NCBI RefSeq assembly: GCF_001942495.1
Contig: NZ_MKZS01000001.1
Coordinates: forward strand, 6,183,957-6,247,956
DNA from: Moorena bouillonii PNG
GTDB taxonomy: Bacteria > Cyanobacteriota > Cyanobacteriia > Cyanobacteriales > Coleofasciculaceae
Direction of reading: 5' to 3'
DNA length: 64,000 bases
Shown here: positions 55,036 to 64,000 of the stretch, piece by piece
Layout: each line of letters starts with the position of its first letter
How positions within the stretch are numbered: the stretch's first letter is position 1
The notes under the pieces: generated by a model
Told to the model about the DNA's origin: nothing
Databases searched by the model: none
The model's input: the letters and a program-made list of their open reading frames with translations, nothing else
Program-made: the position numbers and the translations under genes

Positions 55036-55268
55036 TAAGCTATCAGCGGTCAGCGGTCAGCTGTCAGCTTTGTGGAACAGGCTTCCAGCCTGTGAAGCAT
55101 CGGTCAGCTATCAGCTGATAACTGATAAATAATAGCTGATAAATAATAGCTGATAACTGTTCGCGTAGCGTGCGCGTAGCGCTTAAGCTAAAAGCTGAAT
55201 GCTGAATGCTGTTCGCGTAGCGTGTGCGTAGCACATATCCTGAATGCTGACCGCTGATAGCTTACAAA
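55036..55268. repeat. Dispersed repeats
   Basis: GGTCAGC heptads, a fifth copy of the ACAGGCTTCCAGCCTGT element (55076-55092), TAATAGCTGATAAA units and two CGTAGCGTG units (55162, 55216). No gene is seen. Confidence 0.75.
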
Positions 55269-56951
55269 TCACCTTTGTTTATCTAACAACGGAGCTGCCT
55301 CTAGCAAGGTTCTAGTGTAAGGATGCTCAGGATTAGTAAACAGGTCATGAGTTGGTTTCTTTTCAACAATCTGACCTTTATTCATCACGGCGATTCCATC
55401 ACAGAAAAACCGTGCTACCCAGAGGTCATGAGTAATAAACAAATAGGTAAGATTAAACGCTTCTTTCAACTCCAACATTAATTCTAATACTTGAGTTTGG
55501 ACACTAGCATCTAGCATACTCACTGGTTCATCACAAATCACCAAACTAGGATGAGTAATCAATGCCCGAGCAATAGCAACCCGTTGTTGTTGTCCTCCAG
55601 AAAGGTCAGCGGGATATCGATTATAGTAATCCTCTACAGGCGTTAATCCTACCCGTTCTAGCATTTCATTGACCTGGTTTTTAGCTGCTGTTGAATTAGC
55701 CGCTAATTTATGAATAAATAACGGATCGGCAATACTTTCTCCCACAGTCATTAAAGGATTAAGACAAGCATGGGGGTCCTGAAATACCATTTGGATTTTA
55801 CGACGAATCTCTTGTAGGGAATGTCGATTGAGTGTAGCTAAATTTGTGCCTTCAAACTCAACGGTTCCAGCGGTAGGACGAACTAATTGTAAGATAGTGC
55901 GAGATAAAGTACTTTTGCCACAACCGGATTCTCCTACTAGTCCCAAAATTTCCCCAGGATATAAATCAAAGCTGACGTTATCCACAGCTTTGATAACGTT
56001 TTTTTCTTGAGATACCAGTTGCTGAATAAAATTGCTTTCTAAGGTATAATATTGCTTGAGATTAGTAACCCTTAGTAAAGGGGTAGGAATCCCAGAGCTG
56101 GAATTCCCCTCAGGGTCATTAGTGTCAGTGTCATTAGTGTCAGTGTGGTCTTTAACTGCCTGAAGATGTAGAGCTGCTTCTAAGAGCGATCGCGTATAGT
56201 CATGGTTAGGTTGCCACAGAATCTGTTGCACTGGCCCAGTTTCCACCATTTTGCCACCATACATGACCGCAATGCGATCGCAATATTCCCCAATCATGGC
56301 CAAATCGTGAGAAATCAGTAACAGTGCCATGTCCCGTTCTCGACAAGCCATTGTTAATTCTTCTAATATCTGTGCCTCTACCGTAACATCCAAGCTGGTG
56401 GTGGGTTCATCTGCTACAATTAGCTTGGGATTGAGCAACAACGCTAATGCGATCGCAACCCGTTGCCGCATCCCCCCACTAAATTCATGGGGATATTGAG
56501 AGAAGCGATTAGCGGGAATTTTCACCGCATCTAGAGTTTCTAGTACTTTTGCTTTACTCTCACGTCCTGATAACTGGGGTTGGTGAGCTTTGAGGGTTTC
56601 TAGGCAGTGTTCCCCTATACTCATCAAAGGATCAAGGCGAGTCATCGGGTCCTGAAACACTAGCGCTACTGCTTCTCCCCGAAACTGCCGCAGCTGTGCA
56701 GGAGTTAACTCAAAGACAGACTTTCCAGCGAACCTAACCTGTCCTGTTACTCGGGACCGTTGCGGTAACAACTGCATGATAGCCCGTCCGAGAGTAGACT
56801 TACCGCAGCCTGACTCACCCACTAATCCCAGTCGCTCTCCTGAATCTAGCACGAAGGAAACATCATCTACTGCCCAGGTGGGTTTTTCAAGGGATTGGCT
56901 GCTAGGATAGGCCACCTGCAAGTTTTCGACACAAAGTAGCGGTGCACTCAT
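55269..56951 (-). CDS. Oligopeptide ABC transporter ATPase, two NBDs (DppD-DppF-like fusion)
   Basis: A 560-residue cytoplasmic ATPase with two complete nucleotide-binding domains. NBD1 has GESGCGKST, signature SGGMRQR and Walker B LIVADEPT. NBD2 has GESGCGKST, signature SGGQQQR and LVICDEPV. The order and the C-terminal oligopeptide motif (HPYTRTLLEAAP) match OppD/OppF-type ATPases fused in one chain. It likely energises the permeases at 8801-10933, although 45 kb separate them; this pairing is inference. The gene stands alone on the minus strand, divergent from the RND operon. Confidence 0.92.
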   Translation of the reverse strand: MSAPLLCVENLQVAYPSSQSLEKPTWAVDDVSFVLDSGERLGLVGESGCGKSTLGRAIMQLLPQRSRVTGQVRFAGKSVFELTPAQLRQFRGEAVALVFQDPMTRLDPLMSIGEHCLETLKAHQPQLSGRESKAKVLETLDAVKIPANRFSQYPHEFSGGMRQRVAIALALLLNPKLIVADEPTTSLDVTVEAQILEELTMACRERDMALLLISHDLAMIGEYCDRIAVMYGGKMVETGPVQQILWQPNHDYTRSLLEAALHLQAVKDHTDTNDTDTNDPEGNSSSGIPTPLLRVTNLKQYYTLESNFIQQLVSQEKNVIKAVDNVSFDLYPGEILGLVGESGCGKSTLSRTILQLVRPTAGTVEFEGTNLATLNRHSLQEIRRKIQMVFQDPHACLNPLMTVGESIADPLFIHKLAANSTAAKNQVNEMLERVGLTPVEDYYNRYPADLSGGQQQRVAIARALITHPSLVICDEPVSMLDASVQTQVLELMLELKEAFNLTYLFITHDLWVARFFCDGIAVMNKGQIVEKKPTHDLFTNPEHPYTRTLLEAAPLLDKQR

Positions 56952-57143
56952 TGATTGAATTTTTCTCTCCTAAGGATATAAGAACTTTGATGCCATAACC
57001 ATTAAATTTTTATTAAAATTTGTAAATCTAGAGTAATTCCTATCTAAGTCAACTGCTCTGATCGACTTAATCAGGCCAGCAGTAGGATTGACCAAAGTTA
57101 TCCTATAAACATCTTTTTGACATCTTTTTGTCAGGGCATCACC

Positions 57144-58673
57144 ATGGAACCTGTAAATCCCCAAGTGTCTAATCACTATCAGCCAGAGTCAAATTCCCAA
57201 AACCAGGAAGAAACCAAAGGCAAATCCTCTGCATGGCTACTGACAGTCCTCTTTTTAGTAGGAGGTCTAGCTTTGTTGCAAATCTCGACAGTACCAGAAA
57301 CCCCTGTAGCCCAGACGAAAACCAAACAGACACCGCCGCGACCGGTAGAAACTATTCCCCTGACCTTAGGTAAAGGAGTTAAACGGATCCAGTTACTGGG
57401 TGAAGTAGAGGCAAGTGAAAAAATCACGATTAAATCTCAGATCGATGGTGTGATACAACAAGTCAAAGTCCGAGAAGGCGATCGCGTTACACCAGGAATG
57501 ACCATTGCTATTCTTGATGGTGCTGACCAACAGTTAGCCCTCGCCCAAGCTAAGGCAAGGCTTGCTCAGGAAAAAAGTAATCTGGCTCGATTACAAGTGG
57601 GAACCCGTCCAGAAATTCTTGCCCAACGGCAAGCAGAACTGGATACTGCTCAAGCTCGGGAACAAGAAGCAAAGGACAACCTTGATGGTATGATAGCCGT
57701 CCAACCCAATTTAATTGCCCAACGGCAAGCAGAACTAGATGCGGCTCAAGCTCGGGAACAAGAAGCAAAGGATAACCTAAAACGCATTGAAGCCCTAACT
57801 CTGGAAGGAGCTCTCTCTGAACGAGCAAAAGTGGAAGCCGAAAAAGCAGCTGATGCAGCCACCAGTGATCGCTTACGGGCTGAAGCTGCCCTAAGTGCAG
57901 AACAAACTAAAACCCAGCAAGAGATTGCTGAAGCCAGAAGTACCCTTGATGCCACCACCAGTGAGCGGTTGCGCATTGCAGCTTTGTTAGCTGAAGCCCA
58001 AGTCGGACCAACCCAGGAAGAAATTGATGCCCAGAAAGGGGTAGTAGCAGCAGCTCAGGCAGCGGTTGACCAAGCTCAACTAGCATCAGAACGAGCCACG
58101 ATTAAAGCCCCTACAACCGGGGTTGTGCAATCCCGCCAGGTTGGCACTGGCAACTATGTTGAAGGTGGCGATGCCATCATTACCTTGGTCAATAATGCTC
58201 AATTCGATATCTTTCTAGAAGTACCAGAAAAGTTTACTAATCAGGTCAAACCAGGGATGTATGTGGAATTAACTGCACCGCGAAGTTTACCTAACTGGCA
58301 GCAACGAGCAGAGATTACCAGCGTTATGCCTACAGCCAATGCCAACTCACGGCGACAACTAGTAAGGGTAAATCTCAACAATCCCCCAAAAGACTTATTA
58401 GCTGGAATGGGAATTCAAGCTACCTTAGATTTACCCATTGATGTAGATCCCAGTTTTGTGATCCCCCGTGATGCCATCATTAAACGAAAAAACCAATCCC
58501 TAATCTATACCATTTCCCAAGACAAAGCACAAGAGTTTACCGTAGAAATCTTAGTGGATATGGGGGAAAAACTCCTGATCACTAATCAACAATTACAAGC
58601 CAATCAACCCCTAGTTGTGTCAGGGGGTGAAGGTTTAAAAGATGGTTCACCAGTTAACATTACTAATCCTTAA
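57144..58673 (+). CDS. RND efflux periplasmic adaptor (HlyD/MFP family)
   Basis: A 509-residue adaptor from ATG at 57144; an upstream in-frame TTG at 57117 is unlikely. One membrane helix (WLLTVLFLVGGLALLQIST) anchors it. A lipoyl-like half (SQIDGVIQQVKVREGDRVTP), a long alanine/glutamine-rich coiled coil (residues about 140-300) with a near-duplicated QRQAELDxAQAREQEAKDNL segment, and a second lipoyl/barrel half (APTTGVVQSRQVGTG) are visible. It links the pump at 58979 to an outer-membrane channel that is not encoded here. Confidence 0.92.
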   Translation: MEPVNPQVSNHYQPESNSQNQEETKGKSSAWLLTVLFLVGGLALLQISTVPETPVAQTKTKQTPPRPVETIPLTLGKGVKRIQLLGEVEASEKITIKSQIDGVIQQVKVREGDRVTPGMTIAILDGADQQLALAQAKARLAQEKSNLARLQVGTRPEILAQRQAELDTAQAREQEAKDNLDGMIAVQPNLIAQRQAELDAAQAREQEAKDNLKRIEALTLEGALSERAKVEAEKAADAATSDRLRAEAALSAEQTKTQQEIAEARSTLDATTSERLRIAALLAEAQVGPTQEEIDAQKGVVAAAQAAVDQAQLASERATIKAPTTGVVQSRQVGTGNYVEGGDAIITLVNNAQFDIFLEVPEKFTNQVKPGMYVELTAPRSLPNWQQRAEITSVMPTANANSRRQLVRVNLNNPPKDLLAGMGIQATLDLPIDVDPSFVIPRDAIIKRKNQSLIYTISQDKAQEFTVEILVDMGEKLLITNQQLQANQPLVVSGGEGLKDGSPVNITNP

Positions 58674-58978
58674 TTCCTAATTATCACACCTCTTCCAAAC
58701 CTTAAAAAATAGTACCGCTGTGCGGAATTCAAAATTCAAAATTCAAAATTCAAAAATATTACATATTTACTGATTAAAGGTTTAATATATAAGAGTTTTG
58801 CTATTTTTGAAAACTATATTGATTTCCGCCGTGCTGTATTAGTCTCTAGAATCCTTACCGATTCTAAATTCCCAATTCTAAATTCCCGATTCCCGATTCC
58901 CGATTCCCGATTCCCGCATTCTAAATTCGCGCATTCTAAATTCTTTAGTTCCTAAGTTGCCAACTTCGGTGAAATTTG
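58674..58978. repeat. Intergenic region between adaptor and pump
   Basis: Short ATTCAAA units (58731-58755), GATTCCC units (58886-58915) and GCATTCTAAATTC units. No gene or terminator is seen, so the adaptor and pump may still share a transcript. Confidence 0.6.
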
Positions 58979-61900
58979 ATGAAACTTATCGAAACAGCTG
59001 TCCGGTGGCGACACGGAACATTTGTTCTGTTCTGCCTCCTAGCCCTATGTGGCATCTTAGCCCTATTCCAGCTTCCCCTAGAACTTCGACCAGGAGGTGA
59101 TACTCCAGAAATTACCATTAGCACCTCCTACGCTGGAGCAGGACCGACTGAAGTAGAAGACCTGATTACTAGACCGATCGAAGAACAGCTCGAAGAAGTC
59201 ACAGGAGTTAAAGAAATTACCAGTAGCTCTCGCTCTGGACGCAGTCGGATTTCTCTCGAATTCAATTGGGGAACAGATATTGATGCTCGCTTAGTAGATG
59301 TCTTGAGCAAATTACAACGAGTGTCGTCTCTACCCCCAGAAGCGGGAGACCCCTCTGCTGAAGTGGTCAGTGGTGTTAGCCGTCCCATGATGTGGATTGT
59401 CCTAATGCCCAAAGAAGGCTATGATTCTGACCCAGACCATTACCGTGACTTGATTCAAGATGTGATTGTACCCAAGTTACGGCAAGTGGAAGGAGTGGGT
59501 CAGATTATTACTCCTGGGGGACGGGAACGGGAAGTGGAGGTGATTGTAGACCCGAAAGCCTTAGCTGACCGCAATCTAACCCTGTCTAATGTCGTCAATA
59601 CTTTGCGCACTAATAACCGCAATATTCGCGGTGGACCGATGGTAGTGGGAAGACGGGAATACCGAGTCCGCACCGTCAGTCGCTCTGAGGATGTGAAGGA
59701 GTTGGAAGGGTTTGTGTTGCGCCGAGACCAATCAGGAATTGTCTACTTGGGCGATGTAGCTGATGTCAAAATTGGTCGCAAGCTTCAAAGTACAGTTCTT
59801 GTAGCAAATGACCAACCAACGGCTGGCATTGGTATCGAAAGACGAATTGGTGGCAATGTCCCAGAGATATCTAAGGGAGTCAGAGCCGTACTCAAGGAAA
59901 TGGAAGCCCAACTGGAACAGCAAGGGGAAGCTGTCCAGTTCTTAATTAACTACGACGAGAATGGCTATATTAACCAATCTATTGCCTTAGTGCAGCAAAA
60001 TTTGATCATAGGTGCAATACTAGCATCCCTAGTGTTGCTGTTGTTTCTGGGGTCATTGCGCACCGTAGCAGTAATTGCCCTGACTATTCCGGCTACTATT
60101 ATTACCGTCTTTATTGTCTTAGCCTTGCTGGGTCGCTCTCTGAATGTGATCAGTCTGGCAGGATTAGCATTTGCGGTCGGAATGGTCGTGGATAATGCGA
60201 TTGTGGTGCTAGAAAATATCTTCACCCACATGCAACGGGGAAAAAATCCGCTCCGAGCTGCTATTGACGGCACTCAAGAAGTGTGGTCAGCCATGCTAGC
60301 CTCTACTCTGACTACGGTAGCAGTATTTGCTCCCATTGTTTTAGTCACAGGGGAAGCAGGACAGCTGTTCTTTGATATTGGTATTGCTCTATCGACATCG
60401 GTATTGTTTTCCCTGTTTGCAGCTCTGACCCTAGTGCCGATGCTATCGGGACTGTTTCTTAATCAAGGGGAGGCGCAACAGATTTTGCAGGGGATGGGGG
60501 ATGTCGGCACCCAAGGTTTAGACCCAAAACCATTGCGCCCAAAGCAGCGAAATAGAGGAGCAAAAATCCAAAATGTCCTGGTGCTAGCTGTAGCTAAAAC
60601 TTCAGCAGTATTTAGAGTATGGCAAGGCAAGCTAGAGAGATTGTTATTAAAAACCGTGCGTTGGTCTCTTGGTGGCAAACGGATCGGAAGGCGTTTGGCT
60701 GTGTTGTTGATTCCTGTAGTATTGCTCTTTGTCAGTGTTAGGTTACTTCCCCCCATGGATTACCTACCAGAAGGGAACCGTAATTTAATTATGTGGTTAA
60801 CGGAACCCTTTCCAGGCACCAGTATTCCAGAATTCCTACGGCTATCCCAACCGGCCAGAAAGTTCTTGGCACAGCAGCCGGAAATTGACCGAACCTTGGT
60901 AATAGCAAGCTCGCGACGGAAAATGATTTTAGTCTATCTCAAGCCAGACTTAGCTACTGGTAGGAATCTCGATGACATGGTGAATCGGATGGGAAAGGTA
61001 AAGTCCAATTTCCCTGGTTATCGCTTTGTGGTTGCTAGGCGCACTGCCATTTTTCGTAATCCAGGCAAATCCTATACCGTGCGTGTGGTAGGACAAGACC
61101 TGGATCAATTAAACCAGTGGGGTCAGGATCTTATTAAGCAATTGCGCCAACTGGATGGTGTGCGCAATGCTCGTTCAAGTTTTGTTACTGGTGCGCCAGA
61201 ATTACAAGTAATTCCCAATCGAGTGCGACTGGCAGAAGTGGGCTTGTCAGAAGCTGACTTAGGGAGAATGGTTGAAGCTGCTCTCGGTGGGATTAGAGCC
61301 TCAGAATTCGTGGATGGTAAACGGGAACTGGATGTGACCGTTGAATTACAACATACCGTTGTCAAAACCCCAGAGCAGTTGCGTCAGTTAGTGATCTATA
61401 CTCCCAATGGTCAGCAAGTACAATTGGCTGATGTCGCTGAAGTAGTAGATACCACCGGACCCGATCGCATTGACCGAGTGGATTTACAGCGTTCTATTAC
61501 CCTAACCGTTAGTGTCGAGCGCTCTGCTCCCTTAGGAAAACTAGTTCAACAAACAGAGCAGCAAATTCTCAAACCCTTCCGGAAAAATCTACCTGCTGGC
61601 TATCGTGTCGAGTTAGCTGGTTCAGCAGATTTGCTATCAGAAACATTAGTTCAGTTGGGGTCAATCTTTATTCTGTCTTTACTGATTACCTATCTGCTGC
61701 TAGTAGCACTCTACCGTTCTTTTCTCTATCCCATCGTAATTATGGCAACCGTACCGATAGGATTAACCGGAGCTTTGTTGAGTTTGGTGATAGTGAACAG
61801 AATTCCTGGTGTAGTAGTACCGCTGGATATGATTACTGGGTTGGGATTTGTGATTCTGACTGGAGTTGTGGTGAATAATGCCATCCTTTTAGTAGACCGA

Positions 61901-62221
61901 GCCTTGCAATTACAGCGAGAAGGAATAGATTACGATACATCCTTGTATAGAGCTGTATGCGATCGCTTACGACCAATATTCATGTCTGCTGGAACTACAG
62001 TACTGGGAATGTTACCGTTAGCAGTAATACCAGGGAAAGGAGCTGAATTATATCAAGGATTAGGGATTACCTTAACTGGGGGATTAGCTTTGTCTACATT
62101 ACTGACACCTACAGTAGTTCCAGCATTGATGGGATTATTAGGAGACTTTAGGGGTCAGAAGCCGAAACCCTCTGAGGTGAATAAGAAAGAAAAATCCCGT
62201 GAAATGGTTAGAGTTGATTAA
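58979..62221 (+). CDS. RND-type efflux pump inner-membrane protein
   Basis: A 1,080-residue proton-driven transporter from ATG at 58979 (in-frame TTG at 58976 not used). The N-terminal helix is followed by the periplasmic TSYAGAGPTEVEDLITRPIE segment; the TM4 proton-relay motif is GMVVDNAIVVLENI, and the second half repeats the layout (ITGLGFVILTGVVVNNAILL). A central linker near residues 500-550 is basic. It pumps drugs or metabolites with the adaptor upstream; the substrate cannot be told. Confidence 0.95.
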   Translation: MKLIETAVRWRHGTFVLFCLLALCGILALFQLPLELRPGGDTPEITISTSYAGAGPTEVEDLITRPIEEQLEEVTGVKEITSSSRSGRSRISLEFNWGTDIDARLVDVLSKLQRVSSLPPEAGDPSAEVVSGVSRPMMWIVLMPKEGYDSDPDHYRDLIQDVIVPKLRQVEGVGQIITPGGREREVEVIVDPKALADRNLTLSNVVNTLRTNNRNIRGGPMVVGRREYRVRTVSRSEDVKELEGFVLRRDQSGIVYLGDVADVKIGRKLQSTVLVANDQPTAGIGIERRIGGNVPEISKGVRAVLKEMEAQLEQQGEAVQFLINYDENGYINQSIALVQQNLIIGAILASLVLLLFLGSLRTVAVIALTIPATIITVFIVLALLGRSLNVISLAGLAFAVGMVVDNAIVVLENIFTHMQRGKNPLRAAIDGTQEVWSAMLASTLTTVAVFAPIVLVTGEAGQLFFDIGIALSTSVLFSLFAALTLVPMLSGLFLNQGEAQQILQGMGDVGTQGLDPKPLRPKQRNRGAKIQNVLVLAVAKTSAVFRVWQGKLERLLLKTVRWSLGGKRIGRRLAVLLIPVVLLFVSVRLLPPMDYLPEGNRNLIMWLTEPFPGTSIPEFLRLSQPARKFLAQQPEIDRTLVIASSRRKMILVYLKPDLATGRNLDDMVNRMGKVKSNFPGYRFVVARRTAIFRNPGKSYTVRVVGQDLDQLNQWGQDLIKQLRQLDGVRNARSSFVTGAPELQVIPNRVRLAEVGLSEADLGRMVEAALGGIRASEFVDGKRELDVTVELQHTVVKTPEQLRQLVIYTPNGQQVQLADVAEVVDTTGPDRIDRVDLQRSITLTVSVERSAPLGKLVQQTEQQILKPFRKNLPAGYRVELAGSADLLSETLVQLGSIFILSLLITYLLLVALYRSFLYPIVIMATVPIGLTGALLSLVIVNRIPGVVVPLDMITGLGFVILTGVVVNNAILLVDRALQLQREGIDYDTSLYRAVCDRLRPIFMSAGTTVLGMLPLAVIPGKGAELYQGLGITLTGGLALSTLLTPTVVPALMGLLGDFRGQKPKPSEVNKKEKSREMVRVD

Positions 62222-62304
62222 TCTGACCTTGCTGATTCAGCAACGCCTATTCCTCATCCTGACTAGGCGTTTGCTACCATATCAAATAGAAACCTGATAA
62301 CGTC

Positions 62305-62637
62305 ATGACTCTAGCAATTGCCATTGAACCCGCACCAATAGAGACAGATGGCTATGGTGTTGTACGAGTTGCCAAAACTCGCGTCACCCTAGACACTGTT
62401 GTGACTGCTTTTCTTGAGGGATGCACGCCAGAGGAAATAGCAGAGCAATATCCATCGCTACAACTACCAGATATCTACTTGGTTATCGGTTACTATCTCA
62501 GACATCAAGATGAGGTTCATACCTATCTGGTAGAACGTAAACGTCAGACAGATGCAATTCAGCAGGAGGCTGAACAACGCTTTAATCCCATTGGAATACG
62601 CGATCGCTTACTAGCTAGACGCAATCAATCCAGGTAA
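62305..62637 (+). CDS. DUF433 antitoxin-like protein
   Basis: A 110-residue protein. The DUF433 winged-helix is visible as TRVTLDTVVTAFLEGCTPEE, IAEQYPSL and PDIYLVIGYYLRHQDEV. Such proteins are antitoxins for PIN-like DUF5615 toxins, and the toxin gene follows six bases after this stop. The C-terminal 25 residues are basic and probably bind the toxin. A piece of the 3' end is duplicated at 63789-63874. Confidence 0.88.
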   Translation: MTLAIAIEPAPIETDGYGVVRVAKTRVTLDTVVTAFLEGCTPEEIAEQYPSLQLPDIYLVIGYYLRHQDEVHTYLVERKRQTDAIQQEAEQRFNPIGIRDRLLARRNQSR

Positions 62638-62643
62638 TCCCAA

Positions 62644-62997
62644 ATGGCTCGATTCCTGGCAGATGAAAATTTTAATAACCAAATTGTCCGAGGTCTTCTT
62701 CGCCAAAGTCCAGATATTGATATTGTGCGTGTTCAAGATGTGGACTTATCAGGAGCAGATGATCCAACTGTTTTAGCATGGGCTGCTCAAGAAGGACGAA
62801 TGGTTTTAACTCATGATGTTGCTACGATGATAACTTTCGCATACGAACGTATCCAAGCAGGATTATCTATGCCTGGGTTGTTTGAGGTGAGTCGTCGTGT
62901 CCCAATCGGGCTAGCGATAGAGGAAATTATCTTGATTGCTGAGTGCAGCCTTGAGGGAGAGTGGGAAGGACAAGTAAGATTTCTACCTCTACGGTAA
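62644..62997 (+). CDS. DUF5615 PIN-like toxin
   Basis: A 117-residue protein with the DUF5615 pattern: FLADENFNNQIVRGL with the early Asp/Glu cluster, DDPTVLAWAAQEGRMVLTHD as second acidic block, and a conserved SMPGLFEVSRRVPIG. PIN-like acidic residues suggest an RNase toxin. It is coupled to the DUF433 gene six bases upstream. Confidence 0.88.
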   Translation: MARFLADENFNNQIVRGLLRQSPDIDIVRVQDVDLSGADDPTVLAWAAQEGRMVLTHDVATMITFAYERIQAGLSMPGLFEVSRRVPIGLAIEEIILIAECSLEGEWEGQVRFLPLR

Positions 62998-63178
62998 ATA
63001 GGAGTAGTTGCTGCTACCATTACCGTTAAATTACTCAAGTTTCCGAACGGAACGGAGGTGCTAAAATCTCCAATGGTGCGGAGTGACGTGCAGCTTAGTT
63101 GGGTTTTTAGGTTAAAAACTGGGTATTTTTGTTAACTAGAATAGAATAAACTCTTTTGTGCGGGAAGTAGAGATCGCC

Positions 63179-63790
63179 ATGAAAGTAGCAACCACACCTG
63201 TTGAAACCAATCCCATTGTGTTGAGGATGCCCCCAGCATGGGCTATGGATGATGATCAATTTTTTGAGTTTTGTCAGATTAATCGAGATTTACGAATTGA
63301 GCGCACATTAGACGGAAAAATAATTGTTATGCCCCCCACAGGAGGTGAAACATCTCAAAAAAATTCTAACATTAATTTTCAGCTACAGTTGTGGAATCGC
63401 CAAACAAAGCTAGGCAAGGTATTTGATTCTTCTGGTGGCTTTAAGCTGCCCAATGGTGCAGAACGTTCCCCTGATGCTTCTTGGGTCAAAAAAGACAGGT
63501 GGGAAGCCCTAACGCCTCAACAAAGGAAAAAGTTTATTCCTCTGTGCCCAGATTTTGTGATTGAGTTGCGCTCTCCCAGTGATAGGGTGAAGAGTCTTAA
63601 GGAAAAGATGGAAGAGTACAGGTCAAATGGCGCTCTGTTGGGGTGGTTGATTGAGCCAAATAGTCGTCAAGTATATATTTACCGTCCTGGGGTAGAAGTG
63701 GAGCAGTTGGACAATCCAGCTACAGTGAAGGGGGATGAATCAGTACTGCCTGGTTTTGTCATGGTCATGGAAGAAGTTTGGGAAGGGTGA
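63179..63790 (+). CDS. Uma2 family (DUF820) restriction-nuclease-like protein
   Basis: A 203-residue protein from ATG at 63179 (MKVATTPVETNPIVL); GTG at 63158 would add seven residues. The DUF820/Uma2 PD-(D/E)XK-like core is present: ERSPDASWV, PDFVIELRSPSD, LKEKMEEYRSNGALLGWLI. The family is greatly expanded in cyanobacteria and its substrate is unknown. Confidence 0.88.
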   Translation: MKVATTPVETNPIVLRMPPAWAMDDDQFFEFCQINRDLRIERTLDGKIIVMPPTGGETSQKNSNINFQLQLWNRQTKLGKVFDSSGGFKLPNGAERSPDASWVKKDRWEALTPQQRKKFIPLCPDFVIELRSPSDRVKSLKEKMEEYRSNGALLGWLIEPNSRQVYIYRPGVEVEQLDNPATVKGDESVLPGFVMVMEEVWEG

Positions 63791-63874
63791 ACAACGCTTT
63801 AATCCCATTGGAATACGCGATCGCTGAAAGCGGGACGCGCGTCCATCGCCTAATAGCTAGGCGCAATCAATCCG
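63789..63874 (+). pseudogene. Relic of the DUF433 gene 3' end, with an inserted hairpin element
   Basis: GAACAACGCTTTAATCCC, GGAATACGCGATCGCT and then TAGCTAG and CGCAATCAATCC repeat the last 65 bp of the DUF433 gene (62574-62635). Within it sits a GCGATCGCTGAAAGCGGGAC...GTCCATCGC element, the same as at 20419-20452. The rest of the gene is absent. Confidence 0.8.
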
Positions 63875-63907
63875 GCGTTGCTGAATTAAGGAATGAATGC
63901 GGGATCA

Positions 63908-63948
63908 TCTGGTTTTGGTCAAGCCCCCGTGGGTCCCCCAAATTTGCT
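63908..63948 (+). repeat. TCTGGTTTTGGTCAAGC element copy
   Basis: A diverged single copy of the 66-bp unit repeated four times in the TPR-CHAT gene (TTTTGGTCAAGCCCCC, CCCCCAAATTTG). Confidence 0.7.
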
Positions 63949-64000
63949 ATCCATTAGGCAAAAGTAGTCGAAACGGTGATAGAGACTAGGATGTAGAAGC

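Overview
The window looks like chromosome of a large-genome filamentous cyanobacterium, possibly a Moorena/Lyngbya-type oscillatorialean; the genus is inferred. The evidence is the many HIP1 octamers (GCGATCGC), cyanobacterium-typical families (DUF1825, DUF4346, DUF1822, DUF928, a PEP-CTERM protein, CHAT/TPR and WD40/AAA proteins), and very repeat-rich, low-density intergenic DNA. That DNA holds 7-8 bp tandem arrays and several dispersed palindromic element families. I saw no rRNA, tRNA, CRISPR array, transposase or phage gene.

Layout. 1-8.5 kb: an AAA/WD40 protein running off the left edge, two unrecognised small proteins, a secreted tandem-repeat protein and a second AAA-like ATPase with an N-terminal HTH. 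8.8-13.1 kb (minus): two permeases and the solute-binding lipoprotein of a Dpp/Opp-type peptide ABC importer; a candidate ATPase partner lies at 55.3-57.0 kb. 13.4-17.1 kb: a small XRE regulator, then tyrS, pyrF and a repeat-riddled conserved protein on the minus strand. 17.7-21.7 kb: a class A penicillin-binding protein, a DUF1825 protein, a TM2 protein and an HhH protein. 22.3-25.8 kb: a PEP-CTERM protein with its terminator, then a subtilisin-family protease preceded by a free-standing copy of its own N-terminal domain. 26.1-32.6 kb: a glycerophosphodiesterase gene broken by a palindromic element, a DUF4346 protein, nrdA with a tandemly duplicated leader, nrdB and an acyltransferase.

32.8-51.2 kb is the most unusual part. 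It holds three CHAT (caspase-like) genes: a TPR-CHAT gene split by one amber codon, an intact TPR-CHAT paralogue, and a CHAT-CHASE2 membrane protein. The last sits in a same-strand set of sigma-like factor, DUF1822, CHAT-CHASE2 and DUF928-like protein. A secreted one-haem protein and an unrecognised 555-residue protein lie between the two TPR-CHAT genes. 51.2-54.4 kb has a toxin-antitoxin pair whose toxin is truncated by a short mobile element, small conserved proteins and a trypsin/V8-like protease. 54.6-64 kb has a lipoprotein, the ABC ATPase, an RND efflux pair, a DUF433/DUF5615 toxin-antitoxin pair, a Uma2-type nuclease gene and a relic of the DUF433 gene.

A recurring theme is repeat DNA entering genes. 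Palindromic elements and tandem repeats are read in frame inside at least three proteins, have broken two others, supply the ribosome-binding region of pyrF, and supply or abut the stop codons of several genes.
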